Source: Epilithonimonas arachidiradicis (lineage in GTDB: Bacteria; Bacteroidota; Bacteroidia; Flavobacteriales; Weeksellaceae). From it: a stretch of 64,000 nt of DNA. The position numbers and the translations under genes are program-made. The first letter of the stretch is position 1, and each line of letters starts with the position of its first letter. Shown here one piece after another: positions 37,033 through 43,957 of this stretch. The stretch covers positions 434,001 through 498,000 of the forward strand of contig NZ_RAQH01000001.1 in the NCBI RefSeq assembly GCF_003610695.1, in the 5' to 3' direction. The notes under the pieces were generated by a model. The model ran no database searches. It saw only the letters and a program-made list of their open reading frames with translations, and was not told the DNA's origin.

Positions 37033-37073
37033 TCTTGTTTTTTAAATAATTGAGATGCAAAAAGCTGCATCTT

Positions 37074-37436
37074 TTAGCTTTCTATTTTTGTGATCTTTGC
37101 ATCGCCCCAAAGCTCCTCGATATCATAATACTCGCGGATTTGTTTTTGGAAAACATGCACTACCACAGAAACATAATCAACTAATACCCACATGGCATTT
37201 TCCGTACCTTCTACGTGCCAAGGTCTTTCTTTGATGTCGTTTCTTACTTTTTTTTCTATGTTGCCGGCAATTGCAGAAACCTGAGTGTTTGAGTTTCCAC
37301 TGCAGATGATAAACGTGTCTGCTGCTGAGTTTTCTATGCCTGATAAGTCGAAAATCTGAACGTCTTCTCCTTTAGTATCCTGAATCGCTTCTACGATTTT
37401 GTCGATTAATAATTGTTTTTCTGTACTTTTACTCAT
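37074..37436 (-). CDS. rsfS: Ribosome silencing factor RsfS
   Basis: A 120-residue protein that binds L14 of the 50S subunit and blocks subunit joining when nutrients fall. Family marks are DTFIICSGNSNTQVSAIA, RPWHVEGTENAMWVLVDY and VVVHVFQKQIREYYDIEELWGDA. The ordering and length are standard. It precedes ftsH, and has a -7 element 20 bp before its ATG. Confidence 0.95.
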   Translation of the reverse strand: MSKSTEKQLLIDKIVEAIQDTKGEDVQIFDLSGIENSAADTFIICSGNSNTQVSAIAGNIEKKVRNDIKERPWHVEGTENAMWVLVDYVSVVVHVFQKQIREYYDIEELWGDAKITKIES

Positions 37437-37456
37437 TCAAAAAAATTGTCTAATTG

Positions 37457-37464
37457 CAAATTTA
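37457..37464 (-). promoter_or_regulatory. -7 element of rsfS-ftsH
   Basis: On the minus strand this reads TAAATTTG, a TAnnTTTG match 20 bp before the rsfS ATG. The expected -33 TTG is not clear. birA diverges from the same gap. Confidence 0.4.
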
Positions 37465-37523
37465 TTGATTTTTATCTATTTATCTTTTGTTTCATCGCTT
37501 ATAATATCTTAAAGTTTTCATAA

Positions 37524-38234
37524 ATGAGTCAATTAATCCATCTCGAAAGTTGTTTTTCTACGAATGATGAAATTATTACCCTCATAAATGATGACGAATC
37601 AACTGCTGTTTTTACCTTTAATCAGTTAAAAGGTCGCGGGCAATATGGCAATATCTGGAAGGTGAATCCTAATCAAAACCTTGCCTACTCACTGGCAGTT
37701 AGAAATGATAAAATCAATATCTCCGCTACTTCCCTCAATTATTATACCGCTATTATTGTCCGGGATTTTCTTGACAATCTGACAAAATCCCAAGCCAGAA
37801 TCAAGTGGCCCAACGATATTATCCTTAACGGAAAAAAAGTTTGTGGCATTCTTATCGAAAAAAAGAAAGTGAATCAACAAACATATTACATCCTCGGAAT
37901 CGGAATCAATGTGCTGCAGGAAGATTATTCCCAACTGCCAAAAGCGGGATCGGTTTTCACGGCAACAGGATTAAGGTTTGATTTACAGAAATTTGCGACG
38001 GATTTTCATCAGACTCTGATTTCTAGATTGAATAATAACATTTCTGAAAAAGAAATCTTAAACCAATATAACCGGTTTCTTTTTAGAAAAAATGAGATCA
38101 GTGTTTTCCAGAAAAATAATGTGCGCCAAAATGGCATCATCAAAAATGCTGACGAAAACGGCTTCCTTTGGATTGATCTGGAAAATGAAGGTTTACAAAA
38201 ATTCTTCCACAAAGAGATAGAAATGTTTTATTAG
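37524..38234 (+). CDS. birA: Biotin-[acetyl-CoA-carboxylase] ligase
   Basis: A 236-residue enzyme that activates biotin as biotinyl-AMP and attaches it to the carrier protein of carboxylases. The core is visible: the substrate loop KGRGQYGNIW (about 38-47), KWPNDI (about 93-98) and GILIEKK. There is no N-terminal DNA-binding domain, so it is a monofunctional (class I) ligase, not the biotin-operon repressor. A small C-terminal SH3-like part is present. It diverges from rsfS-ftsH. Confidence 0.93.
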   Translation: MSQLIHLESCFSTNDEIITLINDDESTAVFTFNQLKGRGQYGNIWKVNPNQNLAYSLAVRNDKINISATSLNYYTAIIVRDFLDNLTKSQARIKWPNDIILNGKKVCGILIEKKKVNQQTYYILGIGINVLQEDYSQLPKAGSVFTATGLRFDLQKFATDFHQTLISRLNNNISEKEILNQYNRFLFRKNEISVFQKNNVRQNGIIKNADENGFLWIDLENEGLQKFFHKEIEMFY

Positions 38235-38307
38235 TCTTATGAAAATTCTACAGATCATCATCATCAACTCCGCAAAGAAATTCGGATAAACAAAATTTAA
38301 TTAAATT

Positions 38308-39402
38308 TTATTCATTCGCTCTCTTGATATAGAGATACGCCGCAATCGGTGCGAAAACGATGTTCGGAAGCCACATTGCTAAAAGTGGCGGTAATGTCTT
38401 GTTCTCGGAAACGACATTCAGAACTTGAAAGGAAAATACAAATAAAAACGCCAAGGCAATTCCCAAAGCCAGATTGAGCCCCAGTCCACCGCGTTTTTTC
38501 TGGGAAGACAATGACAATCCCAAAAACGTTAAGATGATAATGGAAACCGGCATCGATGTTCTTTGATAAAGCTCATTGTAAAAGGATGTTACGTTGTTAT
38601 TTCCTTTCATTTTTTCACGCTTGATCATTTCCAGAAGTTCCGGCGTGGTTTTATTTTGTGCCACAAGCTTGTCGGGAAATAATTCTGAAGGCGGCAACTT
38701 AAAATCCTGAATCTTGGTTGTGCCGTTACCAAGAATCTCGGTGTTATTTTTTGATGCAGTCCGTTCTACGTAATTATTTATCACAAAATGCTTTTTCTTT
38801 GCATCCCAGCTGATATCCATCGCCGTGATCTGATAGATCAGTTTTTTGTTCTTATCAAATCTCTGGTACATATAGCCTGAACCACGATTTTCCTTTTTGT
38901 TATAGCTGTTGACAAAGATATATTCGCTGGGGTTGATGTTGGACGCAATGGTCATATTACCCAAAAGCTTTTCTTTGTTAATCGCATTATAGGTATAAGG
39001 CTCCAGAACATTTTTCTTGATATTGGACCAAGGTAAAATGAAGTGATTGAGCGCCAGTGTGATACATGCAATGAGAATCGATGTTATCAAATATGGTTTT
39101 GCAAACCTGTGAAAACTTGCGCCACTACTGATGACCGCAACAATCTCCGTATTGTTCGCCATCCTGGACGTGAAAAAAATCACGGTAATGAAAACCAGAA
39201 TCGACATAAAGGTCAGAACCAGATTCAGAATCCAGAACGGATAAAAATTCAGTAGAAAATACCCAACCGTGAAACCATTGCTCTCGATCCTTGGTGTTTT
39301 GGACTGAACATCAACCACCAATACAATAATAGACAACAACGCCAACATAAAAATGAGGGTTCCCAAATATTTTTTGATGACATAAAGGTCTATGATTTTC
39401 AT
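38308..39402 (-). CDS. LptF/LptG family lipopolysaccharide export permease
   Basis: A 364-residue inner-membrane permease of the YjgP/YjgQ family, which extracts LPS for the Lpt bridge. Six transmembrane helices (three N-terminal within residues 10-120, three C-terminal from about 275) surround a periplasmic beta-jellyroll domain. The N-terminal MKIIDLYVIKKYLGTL is typical. LptG is the more likely assignment, but F and G cannot be separated safely by eye. It lies 83 bp after tgt, a gene order I know from other flavobacteria. Confidence 0.88.
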   Translation of the reverse strand: MKIIDLYVIKKYLGTLIFMLALLSIIVLVVDVQSKTPRIESNGFTVGYFLLNFYPFWILNLVLTFMSILVFITVIFFTSRMANNTEIVAVISSGASFHRFAKPYLITSILIACITLALNHFILPWSNIKKNVLEPYTYNAINKEKLLGNMTIASNINPSEYIFVNSYNKKENRGSGYMYQRFDKNKKLIYQITAMDISWDAKKKHFVINNYVERTASKNNTEILGNGTTKIQDFKLPPSELFPDKLVAQNKTTPELLEMIKREKMKGNNNVTSFYNELYQRTSMPVSIIILTFLGLSLSSQKKRGGLGLNLALGIALAFLFVFSFQVLNVVSENKTLPPLLAMWLPNIVFAPIAAYLYIKRANE

Positions 39403-39405
39403 AAG

Positions 39406-39433
39406 GTCAGATGTTGGATGTCAGAAGTCGGAT
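39406..39433. repeat. 14-bp tandem duplication in tgt-lpt spacer
   Basis: GTCAGATGTTGGAT is followed at once by GTCAGAAGTCGGAT; 12 of 14 bases agree. It lies just before the permease start codon, within the leader of that gene. Confidence 0.55.
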
Positions 39434-39485
39434 GATAAATATTCAACGCTTAAACTGGATTCTTTTTACTTTTTTCTTGTGTCTT

Positions 39486-40616
39486 CTAAAGCCTTGTTTT
39501 CAATTGTGGGATAATCTGGTCCTTCCATTGATAGAAATCCCCCGCAACAATATGTTCTCTCGCTACTTTCACCAGATCCAGATAAAATGCAAGATTATGA
39601 ATCGATGCGATCTGTTTTGCAAGGTATTCCTTCGCTACGAAAAGGTGACGTACATAAGCTTTAGAATATTCCTGATCCACAAAACTTGTCCCAAACTCAT
39701 CCAAAGGCGAGAAATCGGTTTTCCATTTTTCGTTTTTCATATTCATCACACCTTGCCAGGTGAAGAGCATTGCGTTTCTCGCATTCCTCGTTGGCATCAC
39801 ACAATCCATCATATCGATACCAAAACCAATGCTTTCCAGAATATTCCAAGGTGTTCCGACACCCATCAGATATCTTGGTTTTTCTTTTGGGAGGATATCC
39901 GTTACTTCGTTGGTGATTCTGTACATTTCCTCTTCAGGTTCGCCGACGGAAAGTCCACCAATCGCATTACCTTCTGCTCCGGCTTCTGAAATCACTTCAG
40001 CCGAAATTTTTCTCAAATCCGAAAAACAAGAACCCTGAACAATCGGGAACAGTCTTTGTTTGTGACCGTACAATTCTTTGTTCTCATTAGTCCAGTCAAT
40101 ACATCTTTTTAACCAACGGTGCGTAAGCTCCATCGAGGTTTTCACAGCATTGTAATCACTCGGATAGGCAATACATTCATCAAAAGCCATAAAGATATCT
40201 GCGCCAATCTGCCTTTGGATCTGCATAGAAATCTCTGGCGACATAAAGCGTAAACTCCCATCGATATGCGATTTGAATTTAACACCTTCCTCCGTAATTT
40301 TCCTGCTTTTTGCCAAAGAAAAAACCTGATAGCCACCGGAATCCGTCAGGATTGGTCTGTCCCAATTCATAAATCGGTGAAGCCCACCAGCCTGCTCCAT
40401 AATATCCATTGCAGGACGGAGCATCAGGTGATAAGTATTTCCAAGAATAATTTGTGCTTTTATATCTTCTTTCAGTTCTCTCTGATGAACGGTTTTCACC
40501 GATGCAACAGTTCCAACCGGCATAAAAATAGGGGTTTGGATCTGTCCGTGGTCTGTCGTAATGACTCCAGCTCTTGCTTTTGACTCTGAAGTTTTTTCGA
40601 TTTCAAAAAATTTCAT
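39486..40616 (-). CDS. tgt: Queuine tRNA-ribosyltransferase (Tgt) lacking zinc cysteines
   Basis: A 376-residue enzyme that swaps guanine 34 of certain tRNAs for a queuosine precursor. The active site looks intact: Asp92 in LTDSGGYQVFSL, the GGLSVGEP block and the nucleophile Asp271 in MMDCVMPTRNARNA. The structural zinc site of bacterial Tgt, C-x-C-x2-C plus His, is not intact. The three cysteine positions before YSKAY read Gly309, Ser311 and Asp314, while the His (His340 in SIHN) is kept. I recall other flavobacterial Tgt proteins with a similar segment, so this is probably a lineage trait, not decay. Confidence 0.94.
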   Translation of the reverse strand: MKFFEIEKTSESKARAGVITTDHGQIQTPIFMPVGTVASVKTVHQRELKEDIKAQIILGNTYHLMLRPAMDIMEQAGGLHRFMNWDRPILTDSGGYQVFSLAKSRKITEEGVKFKSHIDGSLRFMSPEISMQIQRQIGADIFMAFDECIAYPSDYNAVKTSMELTHRWLKRCIDWTNENKELYGHKQRLFPIVQGSCFSDLRKISAEVISEAGAEGNAIGGLSVGEPEEEMYRITNEVTDILPKEKPRYLMGVGTPWNILESIGFGIDMMDCVMPTRNARNAMLFTWQGVMNMKNEKWKTDFSPLDEFGTSFVDQEYSKAYVRHLFVAKEYLAKQIASIHNLAFYLDLVKVAREHIVAGDFYQWKDQIIPQLKTRL

Positions 40617-40680
40617 TCGTATATCTTAAATTTCATCTTCAGCATTTATTCTGCCGAATAGAACTTGTTTTTTTATATAA

Positions 40681-41058
40681 TTATCTCGCTTGTGCCGGAA
40701 GCGTGCCGCCTGCTTCTTTCAACTTTTTCCGGATATATCCATCAGCTTTCGGATCTTTGGATATAATAATCTCCTGAGCTTTATCAAAAATCTCCTGTAT
40801 CGTTTCCGGTTTTGTCATATAGTATTTGTAACTCTCTGTAAATAATTCTCCCTTGATGTTATACTTTTTCAGAATAAATCTTGTTGCATTTTCAGAATTA
40901 ATATTACCTCCAATGCTGTAACTCTGCTCATTAATGGCAAAGTCCGCAATAATCTCGGACATTTTATCCTTCGGTATAATATCCTTCGGTTTTTCTATAG
41001 CTTCTGTACAAGACAAGACACAGAAAATCATCATTAAAGAAAAAATAAAATGCCTCAT
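40681..41058 (-). CDS. DUF4296 lipoprotein
   Basis: A 125-residue predicted lipoprotein: the signal ends in VLSC and Cys17 would be acylated. The mature part has the DUF4296 pattern with a P-K-D-K-M-x-E-I-I-A-D motif near residue 35 and a helical YKYYMTKPETIQEIFDKA region. Function unknown; the family is confined to Bacteroidota. An ATG 48 bp upstream would give a longer protein, but the shorter start gives a clean lipobox. It lies downstream of the polyprenol-phosphate mannosyltransferase, an arrangement familiar in this phylum. Confidence 0.78.
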   Translation of the reverse strand: MRHFIFSLMMIFCVLSCTEAIEKPKDIIPKDKMSEIIADFAINEQSYSIGGNINSENATRFILKKYNIKGELFTESYKYYMTKPETIQEIFDKAQEIIISKDPKADGYIRKKLKEAGGTLPAQAR

Positions 41059-41179
41059 ATCATAATTTTTAGGCACAATAGATTTTAGAAAGAAAAATTT
41101 CTTCATTAGTTAAAATAACTATTTGTTCTTTGTTTTTCATTTTTAAACTGCTCTCTACGTGTCTATGAGATTTTAATAT

Positions 41180-41896
41180 CTATAATTTTCCGATCAGGTT
41201 TTTCCATTTGAGGTTTAAAACCCCAAAAACAGCTTCCTGTATGATGCCGCCATTCATTTTGCTTTCCCCTTCCGTTCTGTCGGTAAAAATAATAGGAACT
41301 TCAACAATTTTCAGATTCTTTTTGAAAACGCGGTACTTCATCTCAACCTGGAAGCCGTAACCTTTCAGTTTGATTTTATCCAAGCCTATTGCCATTAAGG
41401 TTTCTTTTCTAAAACAAACAAATCCCGCCGTTGTGTCGTGAATCGGCAATCCGAGGACAAAGCGTACATATTTTGAAGCGAAATAAGACAACAACACTCT
41501 TCCCATCGGCCAGTTGACCACATTCACACCCTGAGAATATCTGGATCCAACGGACATATCGGCATTTTTACAAGCTTCGTAAAGCTTGATCAAATCTTTT
41601 GGATTGTGAGAAAAATCGGCATCCATCTCGAAAATGAAATCATAATCGTTGTGGATCGCCCATTGGAATCCGTGGATATAAGCTTTTCCCAAGCCATCCT
41701 TAACTTTCCTAACAGTCAGGTGAAGCTGTACCGGATACTTTTCGCGCAATCTTTTTACAATTTCCGCAGTCCCATCAGGAGAAGAATCGTCTACCACCAA
41801 CACATGAAAATCCTGCTGCAAATCAAAAACAGCCGAAATAATTTTTTCGATGTTTTCTTTTTCGTTGTAAGTTGGAATTATGACAAGCTTCTTCAT
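41180..41896 (-). CDS. Polyprenol monophosphomannose synthase-type GT2
   Basis: A 238-residue GT2 enzyme resembling dolichol/polyprenol-phosphate mannose synthases, which charge a lipid phosphate with mannose from GDP-mannose. Motifs are VIIPTYNEKENI at the start, VVDDSSPDGT, the metal-binding MDADFSHNP and a QVEMKYRV block. No C-terminal membrane domain is present. The start at 41896 avoids an extra six residues. It is at the edge of the repeat-rich junction that leads into the polysaccharide locus, but belongs to the housekeeping block. Confidence 0.88.
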   Translation of the reverse strand: MKKLVIIPTYNEKENIEKIISAVFDLQQDFHVLVVDDSSPDGTAEIVKRLREKYPVQLHLTVRKVKDGLGKAYIHGFQWAIHNDYDFIFEMDADFSHNPKDLIKLYEACKNADMSVGSRYSQGVNVVNWPMGRVLLSYFASKYVRFVLGLPIHDTTAGFVCFRKETLMAIGLDKIKLKGYGFQVEMKYRVFKKNLKIVEVPIIFTDRTEGESKMNGGIIQEAVFGVLNLKWKNLIGKL

Positions 41897-42010
41897 CCGT
41901 GAAATAATTCGCAAAGATAATCTTTTACACGTTAATCTTTTTTGGTGGATCGTAAATTAACTTTTTTTAATAGAAAAAGTTATGGCTCATCAAGGCGTTA
42001 TTTAAGTGGG

Positions 42011-42032
42011 CTTCGAAAGCCTCAGTCTGACA
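42011..42032 (+). repeat. REP-like core, copy B
   Basis: Reads CTTCGAAAGCCTCAGTCTGA, then CA. It shares the CTTCGA...CTCAG...TGACA pattern with copy C, 65 bp away in the same orientation. Confidence 0.5.
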
Positions 42033-42075
42033 GCGGTTTCTTAAATGGTAATGAATTGATGACGCGTTTAAGACC

Positions 42076-42098
42076 CTTCGACTGCGCTCGGTGTGACA
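42076..42098 (+). repeat. REP-like core, copy C
   Basis: Reads CTTCGACTGCGCTCGGTGTG, then ACA. It closely follows the CTTCGACnnnGCTC(A/G)G pattern and is the best match to the Bacteroidota REP-like repeat I know. Confidence 0.6.
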
Positions 42099-42190
42099 TT
42101 TCTGATACTGAGTGTTTATAGTTACAGGTTTCTGTTGTAATCTACTGATATTTTGTTGCTTATGATATTTTATTTAACATAATATGATTG

Positions 42191-42278
42191 GTTGTATATC
42201 CATTCTTCGATAGTTGTATAACCATTCTATATCCGTTGTATATCCCTTCCATATCCTTTGTTCGATGTTTGTTCGATG
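42191..42278. repeat. 22-bp periodic array (3 units of 22 bp plus 2 of 11 bp)
   Basis: Units starting at 42191, 42213 and 42235 each begin GTTGTATA(T/A)CC(A/C)TTC; 42257 and 42268 begin two identical TTTGTTCGATG. All steps are exactly 22 or 11 bases. The second half of unit 1 (TTCGATA) resembles the 11-base units. The period is not a multiple of three, so it is not coding. Confidence 0.6.
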
Positions 42279-42521
42279 TGGCATTAATTCTGAAAAGATG
42301 TTTTGATGTTTGGGGTTTTTAGCTTTGCAGTAACAGGGATTTGAGAAATTAATATTATTTTTGCTCACAAAATTATAATGCGACAAGATTTGGCGCATTG
42401 CTGTGCTATTATTGCACCGTGAATGATAACTAATAATGGTAATGTGTCATAATTAGTGATAGGCATGGCTTTCAATATTAACTTATTGATAATCAAATAA
42501 AATAATAAATTAGAATATTAA

Positions 42522-42552
42522 AAACGAGAGTAGGGATTACCTGCTCTCGTTT
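42522..42552. terminator. Strong palindrome upstream of transposase
   Basis: AAACGAGAG and CTCTCGTTT, with an inner AGG/CCT pair and GATTA loop, followed by TATTTTT. It would block read-through into the transposase gene from outside, as insertion sequences often do; it might also be an older terminator. Confidence 0.55.
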
Positions 42553-42572
42553 ATTTTTGGAGAAAAAATAGA

Positions 42573-43276
42573 ATGCAAATGATTGAGAATCATTATAGGT
42601 GTGTCAGAGTTAGTGATACAGGAATTTGTCCTTTTTGTTACTCGGGCAAGATCATTAGAAATGGGAGTACAAAAACCAGAAAACAACAGTACATCTGTAA
42701 AAATTGTCATAAAAGGTTTTTGGACTGCTATACTTACAAGGCTTATCACTCTAATATCAATCCATTAATTATCCAATTAATCAAAGAAGGTCTTGGTATC
42801 CGCTCTATGGCAAGAGTATTGCAAATATCAGCTACGACAGTACTCAGAAGAATTAAAAGTATAGCAGAAAATATTGTACCTCCTGTTTTACCATTCGGAA
42901 AGATTTATGAATTGGATGAGATGCGGTTTTTTATCAGGAAAAAGAGCAACCCGATGTGGCTGTTTATGCTATTGATAAAGTGACGAAAGAAATCGCTACT
43001 TTCTATATTGGAAAAAGGAATAATAAAACTCTCAACACTGTTGTGAAAACCTTATTGAATGCCAGAGCGGCAACGATATTCACAGACCAATTGAAGAATT
43101 ATCAATATCTGATTCCGAAATCGATTCATAGTACCCAAAGATATCAAACGAATGGCATCGAAAGGATGAATCTCACGCTGAGAACCCATCTGAAACGATT
43201 GAACAGAAGAACTATTGGTTTTAGCAGAAGTATCACGATTCTATCCGTTATTTTGAAAATCTACTTTTGGAGCTAA
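42573..43276 (+). pseudogene. IS1-family transposase, frameshifted
   Basis: The first frame (42573-42983) has an InsA-like zinc finger (CPFCYSGKIIRNG...YICKNCHKRF) and a helix-turn-helix, then ELDEMRFF with an early catalytic Asp and NPMWLF. The homologous reading continues in the -1 frame: YAIDKVTKE, IFTDQLKNY (second catalytic Asp), GIERMNLTLRTHLKRLNRRT. The join NPMWLF-YAID falls on a T run at 42963-42965. Adding one T restores a single frame matching the IS1 RWLFYAYD block, so a one-base deletion (or sequencing error) is the simplest reading. Bacteroidota IS1 transposases are, to my knowledge, usually one frame. Confidence 0.78.
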
Positions 43277-43824
43277 ACCTTATTATTAATATAATTCTCC
43301 GTAGCATTGGCTTTTGAAGAAATAACCGCAGGATTACCAACAACGATAGAGTTATCAGGAACATCCGTCGTGACATAAGCATTAGGCGCAACCAAAACAT
43401 TATTGCCGATAGTGATATTGCCTACAATCACTGCGTTTGGGCCAATCCAAACTTCATCACCTATTATAGGAACGCCTTCGTTTTTGCCGCGGTTAGCCTG
43501 GGCGATAGTAACACCCTGAGCAATGTTGCAGTTCTTTCCAATTTTAGCTTTCGGATTGATGACCAGCTGTCCCCAATGCCCTAGATAGAGTCCCTCGCCA
43601 ATCTGAGTTTCGGGATAGATCTGGAAACCATACTTGATTTGATAATGACGAAGAATCAACTTGTAGAACAAGCCGATAACCGGTTTTTTGTAATGTCTCT
43701 GAGTTTTCCTCAAAAGATAAATGTAATGCAGATTGGGACTGAAACACTTTTTCAGAATCTGAAAAGATGAAAGGTAGCGCCCGCTTTCTCTGTAAAAATC
43801 TTTTTGAATAATAGAATAACTCAT
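43273..43824 (-). CDS. Serine acetyltransferase-like LbH acyltransferase
   Basis: A 183-residue left-handed beta-helix acyltransferase. The hexapeptide repeats run from about residue 70 (GFQIYPETQIGEGLYLGHWG) to 170, with the acceptor-side His in LGHWGQ and the usual IGDEVWIGPNAVIVG and VPDNSIVVGNPA. It resembles the CysE-like sugar acetyltransferases of capsule loci more than true CysE, which is longer. Its stop codon lies inside the predicted right end of the IS element, so the last residues (about NNKV) may be encoded by IS sequence. It is the distal gene of the leftward polysaccharide locus. CAAAAATA at 43844-43851 is a possible -7 box. Confidence 0.82.
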   Translation of the reverse strand: MSYSIIQKDFYRESGRYLSSFQILKKCFSPNLHYIYLLRKTQRHYKKPVIGLFYKLILRHYQIKYGFQIYPETQIGEGLYLGHWGQLVINPKAKIGKNCNIAQGVTIAQANRGKNEGVPIIGDEVWIGPNAVIVGNITIGNNVLVAPNAYVTTDVPDNSIVVGNPAVISSKANATENYINNKV

Positions 43825-43868
43825 AGTGTAAAAATAGGAATTACAAAAATATCTTTTTTAATAATGAT

Positions 43869-43898
43869 GATTTTAACACAAAGTTCACAAAGTTTTTT
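43869..43898 (-). repeat. CTTTGTG-type intergenic repeat, copy 2
   Basis: On the minus strand it reads CTTTGTGAACTTTGTGTTAA framed by an A run and AAATC, matching 27344-27374 at most positions. A further ACACAAAG follows at about 43920. It sits between two polysaccharide genes. Confidence 0.5.
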
Positions 43899-43957
43899 GA
43901 GAGATTCAATGTTTCTAAGGACACAAAGATGTTTTGCTTTAAGGGAAAGAGTTTTAA

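Larger units (their letters stand above)
41897..42437. other. Repeat-rich intergenic region without genes
   Basis: About 540 bases between the mannosyltransferase and the IS1-like element. Contents are two REP-like cores (42011, 42076), a 22-bp periodic array (42191-42278) and AT-rich filler with a small inverted pair AATGCG...CGCATT near 42380-42400. I see no plausible coding frame, tRNA or promoter in it. It looks like a landing strip for repeats. Confidence 0.6.
42438..43279 (+). mobile_element. IS1-family insertion sequence
   Basis: The left end is placed at GGTAATGTGTCATAATTAGT (42438), then GAT, which agrees with my memory of the E. coli IS1 left end at about 15 of 23 positions. The right end is placed at 43279, where the reverse complement reads GGTTTAGCTCCAAAAGTAGA, similar to IS1 right ends (GGT...CTCCAA). 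Between them lies a frameshifted IS1 transposase. The 842-base length is a little longer than IS1 because of a 135-base leader with a palindrome. I see no clear target-site duplication, so the exact ends are tentative. Confidence 0.6.

Noticed and set aside
39411-39989. Open frame of 192 codons on the plus strand
   Set aside because: It lies antisense to tgt and the spacer, has no family signature, and tgt is clearly real.
42174-42398. 74-codon minus-strand frame
   Set aside because: It covers the 22-bp repeat array and has no coding character.
42940-42950. Programmed -1 frameshift on the A run (GGAAAAAG) of the transposase
   Set aside because: Shifting there would replace NPMWLF with EQPDVAV. 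The IS1-like block is kept better if the shift is at the T run, so a one-base deletion is more likely.
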